The translations under genes were made by a program, and so were the position numbers. From NCBI GenBank assembly GCA_029891385.1, contig CM057231.1:66075103-66139102 (forward strand): a DNA stretch of 64,000 bases, read 5' to 3'. The DNA comes from Erythroxylum novogranatense. Its lineage: Eukaryota; Streptophyta; Magnoliopsida; Malpighiales; Erythroxylaceae. Numbering within the stretch: position 1 is the stretch's first letter; each line of letters starts with the position of its first letter. The notes beneath the pieces were generated by a model, which searched no databases, was not told the DNA's origin, and worked only from the letters and a program-made list of their open reading frames with translations. Of the stretch, positions 56,223-64,000 are shown piece by piece.

Positions 56223-59215
56223 GTATTAGATACTAGTTTTAGCTCACACATATGTAATGATATAGCGTGGGCAATGGAGCAAGAGTTACTGCATTAGCTG
56301 TATGCACTTATTTTTTTGTCACTCCTAAGTGGGCTTGTAATTAAACTGGATGATTATTATTTTGTACCTATTTTAACAAAGAACATATTGTCTATTTCTT
56401 ATTTAAATAAAGTCGATTTTTATTTGAATTTCAATAGCAATGGTTGTTCTATTAGTTTGCATGGAATGCTTTATGGTATTGGTACTTTATGCAATGGAAT
56501 TTACATACTAAATATGTCGCATCCAATTATAAATGTCAATGACATGAAAAGACATAAATGAGATAATTTAAAATCAACTTACTTATGGCATTGTCTCCTT
56601 GGCCATATAAATGAGAGACGCATAGCTAAGCTCCACAAGAGTAATAGTTTAACGTCATTTGACTATAAATCATATGATATGTGTGAATGTTTGTTTATTA
56701 GGAAAGATGACTAAGTTATCCTTTAAGGGAAAGGGTGAACTAGCAACTGGAGTATTAAACCTAATACATTCAGATGTATGTGGTCCAATGTCCATCTACG
56801 CCAAAAGTGGTTTTCTTTACATCATTACCTTTATCGATGACTATTCTCAATATGGGTATCTGTATCTGATGAGATACAAATATGATGCATTTGAAAAGAT
56901 TAAACAATTTAGAAATGAAGTAGAAAACTAACTTAGGAAAGGTATTAAGGCACTATGATCCGATCGAGGTGAGGAATCCTTAAACTAATAATTTTTAGAT
57001 TATCTTAGAGATAATGAGGTTTTATCTCAATGGAATCCACCTTACACACCATAACACAATGGTGTGGTCGAAAGGAGAAACTAAACCTTGTTAGACATGG
57101 TATGGTCAATGATGGGCTTTCCAAATTTACCAAAATCCTTTTAGGGATATGCACTTGAGACAACTATTTATTTACTAAACAGTGTTCCATCAAAGACAGT
57201 TGATGTTACTCTATATGAGATGTGGACTAACAAAAAAACCATATCTTTCTCATTTGAAAGTTTGGGGTTGTCTGACTTATGTAAAGCGGATACCATCAGA
57301 TAAACTTGATACGAAGTTTGACAAGTGTTTGTTCATAGGACATCCTAAAAAAAATGGGATATCAATTTTACCTTGCCGAGGAACAAAAAGTGTTTATTTC
57401 AAGGCATGCTGTCTTTTTAGATAAAGAGTTTTTTTTTAAGGAAGATAGTGGGAGTAAAATTGAACGTGAAGAGGTTAAAAATGCTTGAATAGATGTAGAT
57501 CAATTGCCTGAACCTAAAACTATTACTCATACAGATGAAGTAACAGTTCAACCTTCTTCAATCACAAGAAGTTCGTAGGTCAAGTAGGATACACTTTATT
57601 CCTAAGAGATATGGATTTCTTGTGATTGAACAAAATGACGTTTTGCTCATAGAAGATAATGAACCTACTACATATGAAGAGGTTCTGAAGAGTTCAGAGT
57701 ATGAGAAATGGCTTAGTGCCATGAAAGCAAAAATGGATTCTATGTATGAAAACCAAGTATAAACTTTGGTTGAGGCACTTGAAGGAATAAAACCTATAGG
57801 GTATAAATAGGTTTTCAAGAAGAAAACCAACATGGATGGTAATGTGATTACCTATGAAGCAAGGCTTATATCCAAAGGTTTCCATCAAAGACAAGAAATT
57901 GACTATGATGAGACCTTCAGCCCAGTGGCAATGCTTAAATCCATCATGATACTCCTAGCCATCACCACTCATTATGTCTATAAGATATGACAAATGGATG
58001 TGAAGATAACTTTCCTAAATAAAAATCTAACCGAGGATGTGTATATGACACAACCAGAGGGTTTCATCTCATTTGATGGTAAAAAGGAATGCAACCTTCA
58101 GAAATCCATCTATGGATTAAAACAACCATTCAGGACTTGGAATATCCTCTTTGATAAGATAATCAAAGAGTTTGGTTTCTCATAAAATTAGAATAAACCC
58201 TGTGTGTATAAGAAGGTTAGTGGGAGTGCAATCATATTCCTTATTCTATATGTAAATGACATATTATCACTAGGAAATGATGTCTCTATGCTATAATCTG
58301 TGAAGATTTGGTTGTCCAAACAATTTGCCTTGAAAGATCGTAGTGAAGCAACTTATATCAGTGGGATAAAGATCTATAGAGATAGATCGAAAAGGTTGCT
58401 TGGTCTTTCATAATCAACGTACATAGATAAGATGCTAAAGAGGTTTAGCATGGAGCAATCCAATAAAGGGTATATTCCCATGGCTCATGGTATAACACTC
58501 TCGAAATCTATGTGTCCTAAGACATAAGATAAGAGGACGCACATGAATATGGTCCCGTATGCATCTATAGTAGGATGTAGTAGGATCTATCATGTATACT
58601 ATTCTATGTACAAGACCTGATGTATCATATGCTCTAAGTGTTACAAGTAGATACCAATCAGATCCTGGTGAGGGTCACTAAGTGGCTGTCAATAACATCC
58701 TCAAGTGCTTGCAGGACTAAGCATGTTTTCTTGATATATGGAGATGGAAATATAAAAGTGAGCGGTATACAGATGCTAGTTTTCAATCTAATAAGTATGA
58801 TTCCAAATCTCAATCAGCTTATATATTCACACAAAACGACTGAGCGATCAGTTGGAAGAGTTCCAAATAAGAGACGACTGCCAATTAAATAACCGAGGTA
58901 GAGTACATTGCCACTTCAGACGTAGCAAAGGAAGCAGTTTGGATTAAGAAGTTCGTTACTAAACTTGGTGTGGTTCCTAGTAGTGATGGGTCTATACAGT
59001 TGTATTGTGACAACAATGAGGCTAATGCGCAGGTGAAGGAACCAAGGTCTCATAAACAGTCCGAGCATGTACTCCACAGATATCATTTGAATAAGGAGAT
59101 AATTAATTGAAGTGATGTATAGATTAGAGAGAATTCCCACCAGGAAAAATACTGTTGATCAGTTGATGAAGTCATTGTCATGTAATAACTTTGATTCTCA
59201 TTTACTCACCTATGG
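56223..59215 (+). pseudogene. pol: copia pol (PR-IN-RT-RH), many stops
   Basis: The protease start VLDTSFSSHIC near 56224 is a changed form of the usual DTGCSSHIC. Integrase follows: the GAG-pre-integrase WHCLLGHIN near 56590 and the core HSDVCGPM with ITFIDDYSQYGYLY near 56768-56865. Reverse transcriptase begins near 57700 (EYEKWLSAMKAKMDSM), with KGFHQRQEIDYDETFSPV near 57875 and KSIYGLKQPFRTW near 58105. The catalytic motif near 58248 reads YVNDI where active enzymes have YVDD. RNase H ends near 59100 (LYCDNNEA, HKQSEHVLHRYHL). More than a dozen stops or shifts are present. Confidence 0.9.
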
Positions 59216-59243
59216 TATTAGATACTAAGGCAATTGGCTTTAG

Positions 59244-59258
59244 GTCAAGTAGGAGATT
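59244..59258 (+). promoter_or_regulatory. copia polypurine tract
   Basis: GTCAAGTAGGAGATT immediately precedes the 3' LTR start TGTTAGAGTAG. Plant copia elements commonly have CAAGTGGGAGATT here. Confidence 0.8.
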
Positions 59259-59599
59259 TGTTAGAGTAGTTCCTTAGCAAAGTTATGTACATACATTATT
59301 TTAAATAATAAAGAAAGACATATTTCATTAATTTGGTGTTCATTATTTATGAATTGATATTGATCTATAAGCAAATTAATGAAGTCTACGATATATGACA
59401 TAGCAAGAAGGAAATTAAGATGTGATCGTATTACTAAGATTCATATCATGTGCAATTATATAAGTATTTAAATTATCCTCATTCATAAGATTAATGAGAC
59501 TGTGCATCGTTAATCTGGATATACTAGCATATATCAAACTCCTTTATTTGATCAAACAATGGATCTTAGAAACTGTAAACATGAGATGTTTAGAGTTAA
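59259..59599 (+). repeat. copia 3' LTR, first 341 bp
   Basis: This starts TGTTAGAGTAG and aligns with 28097 onward. It stops where gypsy3 inserted after GTTAA; the rest would lie beyond gypsy3, outside the window. Confidence 0.85.
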
Positions 59600-59906
59600 T
59601 GTAGCACCCCACTCCCGCCAGACCCGAACCCCATATCGATGGTGATATCCGAGTCCGTGCCCCGCGAGGGTGGTGTACTAGAGCAATCACTACAATTCAA
59701 AACTCAAAAAATATTTCTCTTTTAAACAAAGTCAATCACATGTGTGGAAATCAGTAATAATTTGCGGAAATACAATGCACATAAAACCGTACTACTCTAA
59801 TGCAGACGTGAACTGATCCCGACATCTGACTCTGACCCGCTTGCAATAATCATACTCCCGTTTGTCCAACGGGGTATTTTTCAATCCCTGAAAAAATAAT
59901 TGCAAT

Positions 59907-59959
59907 GTTGGGTGAGTTTGCGAACTCAATGAGAAACTATCATCGATGGTTCATCCAAC
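59907..59959 (-). other. Fold-able block (gypsy3 copy)
   Basis: The same arrangement as 38016-38068 is seen, with transitions that disturb one pair of the outer stem (GTTGGATGA against TCACCCAAC) and one pair of the first inner hairpin. The GAGTT/AACTC hairpin is intact. Confidence 0.55.
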
Positions 59960-61659
59960 TCATGCATATATACTCAATATATCACATATATCACAATTCA
60001 CAGTCTAAACACTATCAGGCAATCTCATATATTACTATAATCACAATTTAAACATATCACTGAGCAATTATCACATTTCACTAAATATCTCAGGCACTGC
60101 CACTTTTACACATATAAGGCGTATCGCCTTTCACACTATTCACACAATTTATCACTCATACGCATTCTCTATTTCACTACATAGTCTGATGCATATGTAT
60201 ACAGATTCTCATTTTATGTCGCTGTTGTGACTGAGCATTTTCACTGTCCCGATTCGGGCACTTTTCACACTGATCACATTATCGGCGAGTAGGAGAGCCC
60301 TTTGGGTATGCACTATTCTCTTTTTACACTAATCACATTTTAGGCAAGTAGGAGAGCCCTCTGGGTATGCACTACTGCCGTTATGGCCCTAGGCCCTTTC
60401 ACTGATATCGAGCTCAAAGCTCTAATCACTAAGCTCCAGTCACAACTGTTATTTTACCGCTTATTATTTTGCTAAGCATTCACTCACATTCACACAGTCA
60501 CTAGCACTTATCGACATATATCTATCACTTCACTCACTTATCACAGTTGGGACGCTAATCATAATTTTATACACTCAATCACAGTCACAGATGTTCACAT
60601 TGCACAATCAATTACATGTATCTCATTTCACTACACTTATCACATTCAGAACATTATTCACAGTCTCAGCACATTTATCTCACCGCTATAATCACTCACA
60701 CTTGCACAATCACTAGCACATATATTTATATATCACTTTACTCGCTTATCACAATCAGAGCACTTACTCATAATTTCATACAATGAATTCACAATCACAA
60801 GTATTTTCACAATCTCAGCACATGTATTTCATATTTATAACACTCACATGGATCTCACTTTTCACATTCACTAATACTCACATTTCTATCAATATGTCAC
60901 TTCATTCGCTTATCACAAGTATTCACATTTATAACATATTTCACATGTATCTCATTTCACTACACTTAACATACTCAGAACACTTATTCACATTCTCAGA
61001 GTATTCACTTATAATCTTAACACATTAGTCTCACGACTATAAACGGCCACATTCACGCAATCACTATCATCTATCGCATTTGGCTCAATCACTTTACATT
61101 TATATCACTCACTTTAACACTTAATTCATACACATATTTACAGCACATTTAATCATATAAAAGCTGAGGAACCAACTAGGTTACTCACCTGCACTTCCGA
61201 GCTACAGCCTGGAAGTCCCAGCAATATCCGTGGACTGTCGATCCAACGGTGCCTCTATAACAATACAACGAATTCTCATCACTATATGCTTAATCAATTG
61301 AATTCACTAATGCACATGTCTCAATTTGAAATTGTATGATGCGTGATCATGATTTTCCAGCGCTCTTATCTAATTCCACTATCTCTCGCTTCACAATTAG
61401 AATTCACTATTCACTAAGTCAATAATATCCATTGACTCCAATTAGTCAAGACATAACTCTTAAGTTGCACTATGAACTGTCATAGACTCTCCTTCGATAA
61501 TCGCTATCTCACTAATTCACATTTGAACTCTTAGTCTCTACCACACTCGTAGACCTCTTTCTCTAGTTTATAACGAATCAAGGTTCATCTCAAGTGGAGG
61601 TCTACAATAAAAGTTATGCTCAAAAGATTAAACTCTTCCACTTCAGAAACTATCCCTTC

Positions 61660-61850
61660 GCCGCGACGCACAGATCCTCGTCGCGACGTGGGAAGCTCGC
61701 TTCGTCGCGACGTGGAGACCGTTAAATCATGACGCACCAGTCCACGCCACCGCGACGTCCACGAAGTTCGTTATGACGAATAAGTTTAATTATTCGTCAT
61801 GACGTAACCTCAATACTTTGTCGCGCTCGTCGCGACGCATTTAGCTGGTT
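61660..61850. repeat. CpG-rich GTCGCGACG array in gypsy3 LTR
   Basis: Several copies of the palindrome-containing word CGTCGCGACG and its variants (CGTCATGACG, TCATGACGCA) are clustered in an AT-rich LTR. Mutated copies with TCATGA look like deaminated TCGCGA. It follows a block that aligns with the sequence beside the gypsy2 minisatellite. Confidence 0.75.
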
Positions 61851-62223
61851 CGTCTTCTTCGATCGCTCTTTCCGCCATTAATACTATTTAAACTCAATAT
61901 TAATGCTCTCAACTACACATTCTAACTCATTTAACACCACAAATGCCATAAATAACCATAAATATAGCATTAAACACATTAAGACTTACCAAATCACAAA
62001 TCCGACGGAAACCCTAAATCGCAAACGTCGAAAACCTCCAAGCTTCAATCTCCCTCTGGTCTACTCTCAACCCAGCAAAAGCATCACCCTCTCTCAATCA
62101 CAAGCAAAACCTCAGTGACAATGAAGAGAAATCAACGAAATCTCAAGGAAGAGGAATGAAATCGCTAACGGTGGGAGGAAAGGGAAAGAAGAGAAATGGG
62201 GTTTTCTCACTTTCACTTGCTCT

Positions 62224-62239
62224 TATATATATATATATA
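62224..62239 (-). promoter_or_regulatory. TATA-like run, possible gypsy3 LTR promoter
   Basis: A (TA)n run is followed on the minus strand by a purine-rich and then CT-rich stretch leading to the predicted splice donor 235 nt downstream. This is the expected place for the LTR promoter. Confidence 0.45.
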
Positions 62240-62819
62240 GGTTTAATTTAAACCTATAAATCACAATCCTCAATTGCATTCAATCTCGCCTCTAAATTCC
62301 ACCGCTCATCGCAAAAATTCTCAAACTCGCAAATCTAAATTTTCAAGCCATAAGCCACTCACTTTCGGACCTAATCCAATCTATCGCCTCAGGTCATTTT
62401 CCGGTCCAAACACTTAACTCTAAAAATTCGGAAAATCCTCCTAAATCCACAAAAATATCAAACACTCGATCTCATACTCAATTTTCAATTTCCCAGAACG
62501 CTATAACTCAATTCTCATGCTAACTCAAATACACAACCCAATATTCTTAAATTCTCAATCACATCACAATTTCACAAATTTAACTATTCAATTCAATCAA
62601 TAGATCATATCTCAGAATTCATAATTCAACTTATAATCACAATTAAATGCTGGAATTAGCATGAATGCATGATACTAAGATGCATGTGCAATTAACTCAA
62701 TTAATCTCATTTATCACTAATGCAAAACTCACTATACGTGCAATTCAATCATGAATGCACTCACTGCTCAAACCATCCAATTACCGATATGCCCATCACA
62801 CCGGTAACGGGATGTTACA

Positions 62820-62833
62820 ATTCTCCCCTCCTA
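62820..62833 (-). promoter_or_regulatory. gypsy3 polypurine tract
   Basis: The minus strand reads AGGAGGGGAGAAT immediately before TGTAACATCCC. A degraded relic of the pol terminus (TAGGACGAAATTTTAATT) precedes it. Confidence 0.75.
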
Positions 62834-64000
62834 ATTAAAATTTCGTCCTAAAATTTCTTATATACGATTGATCAGAAAGGTGGGGGAGTCGCTTCACTCA
62901 TTAATTTTCTGCGCTACTCAGCAATTTTTGCCAATGAACTGAAAACTATACGATCAATTAACCACTCACTTTTTCCGTATTTCGACACTGTCTCACTATC
63001 TCATTAAAATTACTTATAATTCGTCACTTATCATAATTTCAGCTACTCCAATTTACACTCTCATTTTCATCTAAGTGCATCTGTACCGCAATGATACACT
63101 TGGAAACATTTCATTTATCGATTAACAGATTATATCACTTTAGTGTTAAAACACTAATCTCATAAGATTCCGATAACCTCAATCCACTCAAATCGTTTCC
63201 CTTTTCTAGGACTTCTCAATTCTATTTCGGTTTCAATTACTCATTAACATAATACACTACACTCATAAAGCAATTTCTGAACTCGCAATTCAATCTAGGC
63301 TCCACATCAATCTCATTTCCCTATAAATTTCAAACACAGTAGTTTCACATTCATCTCCAACAGTCAGGGCCGTTGGTCACTTTCACATATAATCATACGA
63401 CTTTTCATTCATGCTGGACCATCAATTTCTCTTTCGATGCACTTTACGTCAATATAAGGCTCTGATCACTCTATGCAATTTCTCTAACAGTCTCTTTCTT
63501 AATTACACTTTACATCTCACTATCCTCAACAATAGGAGTCAGTTTCAATTCTTCAATAAGGTCCACAAATTTCAACACCTCATATAGGTCTTTGTCAATC
63601 CTTTATCTACACAATTGATTTGGAATTTCGATAACTCATACCGCTTTTCTTTTTACCCTTTACCAGATTGACAATTAACACTTAACAATAACACACTTAT
63701 ACGCTATTGAATTTCTGCTCATTCCATTTTATTGCATCACTGACTTAACTTTGCGACTACACAATCGTTTAATCTCTTTTACTATCATCAGTCATACCAT
63801 TCACACATTTCCCTCAAACAGTTTATCAAGGCTTAAGCCAAGAAATCTTTGACACTTTTCTGGACAGATCCAGCACTTAGTTAGTTCCCAATAACTCCAA
63901 ATCTCATATGCATATATTCTTGGGAAATTTCGCATTTTATCATCATTTCTATCATCATCAGGTCTCCCGATATGCCATACTCGAATACTAAATCATTCAC
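62834..64000 (-). other. Visible interior of gypsy3, no coding domain found
   Basis: I find no chromodomain, integrase or RNase H motif in any frame. The sequence is AT-rich and broken by stops. It is either a heavily decayed pol or the interior of another non-coding element. Confidence 0.5.

Larger units (their letters stand above)
28097..59599 (+). mobile_element. Old Ty1/copia retrotransposon split by two gypsy insertions
   Basis: The 5' LTR is in two pieces (28097-29512 and 52291-53432, about 2.56 kb when rejoined). It is followed by a tRNA-iMet primer site (TGGTATCAGAGCC, 53434-53446), a long leader, gag, and pol in copia order (protease, integrase, RT, RNase H). A polypurine tract at about 59244-59258 precedes the 3' LTR at 59259. 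Only 341 bp of the 3' LTR are visible before gypsy3. The two LTR starts are clearly alignable but diverged by roughly a tenth by eye, more than the gypsy LTR pairs, so this is the oldest layer. The 5' terminus has decayed from TG to TA. Confidence 0.88.
59888..61989 (-). other. Predicted LTR leader intron (gypsy3)
   Basis: The donor GTAAGTC and acceptor TTTTTTCAG|GGATTG occupy the positions equivalent to those of gypsy2. The 2.1-kb length is close to gypsy2's 2.26 kb. Confidence 0.5.
59600..62819 (-). repeat. gypsy3 left LTR (3' LTR in element sense)
   Basis: This LTR is 3.2 kb. In element sense it has a TATA-like (TA)n run at 62224-62239, a CT-rich exon, a donor TTTG|GTAAGTC at 61990/61989, a CpG-rich array at 61660-61850, TCACA/TTATCAC-rich simple sequence (60420-61130), two ~75-bp repeats with GTAGGAGAGCCCT (60285-60380), the fold-able block (59907-59959) and an acceptor TTTTTTCAG at 59888. 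It is alignable with gypsy2 in several blocks but is a separate family. Confidence 0.8.
59600..64000 (-). mobile_element. Third gypsy-type LTR element ('gypsy3'), cut by window end
   Basis: The left LTR (59600-62819) begins TGTAGCACCCC and ends GGGATGTTACA, the same termini style as gypsy2. A minus-strand polypurine tract, AGGAGGGGAGAAT, follows (62820-62833). The visible interior (62834-64000) has no recognisable coding domain. The right LTR, the primer site and the target duplication are beyond the window. It inserted in the copia 3' LTR. Confidence 0.8.

Overview
This is a window of nuclear DNA from a flowering plant, most likely a eudicot. It is AT-rich and contains GT-AG introns, a plant-type Nudix hydrolase gene, and nested plant transposons (hAT, PIF/Harbinger, Ty1/copia, chromodomain-bearing Ty3/gypsy). 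I do not name a species. Only one cellular gene is convincing: a nine-exon Nudix hydrolase (17179-19812, +). Almost everything else is mobile DNA in various states of decay.

Layout. A small Tourist-like MITE (247-456) lies in the left flank. A hAT transposon (917-17026, imperfect 8-bp target duplication) carries a broken BED-finger transposase. A Ty3/gypsy element ('gypsy1', 1852-13795, minus strand, perfect 5-bp duplication AGTTA) sits inside it. The hAT right end lies about 75 bp from the TATA box of the Nudix gene, so roughly 16 kb of transposon now separates the gene from its former upstream DNA. A PIF/Harbinger element (20403-27102) follows the gene and encodes the usual pair, a DDE nuclease and a Myb/SANT-like protein, both damaged.

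From 28097 to the end the window is one nest. An old Ty1/copia element (5' LTR 28097-29512 continued at 52291-53432; coding region 55350-59215; 3' LTR from 59259) was split by 'gypsy2' (29513-52285, minus strand, duplication ATCGA). Gypsy2's own LTR was split by a non-coding LTR element (39013-50320) that has 5.4-kb LTRs around only 396 bp of interior. The copia 3' LTR was then split by 'gypsy3' (59600 to beyond the window, minus strand). The insertion order is therefore copia, then gypsy2, then the non-coding element; separately hAT then gypsy1, and copia then gypsy3.

The most interesting structure is shared by the four long-LTR families. Each LTR has a good splice donor (GTAAG) and a matching acceptor 0.9-2.7 kb downstream, inside the LTR, suggesting a leader intron. 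In gypsy2 and gypsy3 the last ~50-80 nt before the acceptor can fold into an outer 9-bp stem enclosing two hairpins. Each family also has its own minisatellite or CpG-rich palindromic array in the LTR. The non-coding element has the same tRNA-iMet primer site, polypurine tract and LTR layout as the coding gypsy elements, which suggests that a related chromovirus mobilises it in trans. All coordinates come from reading the sequence by eye; splice sites and element ends are predictions.
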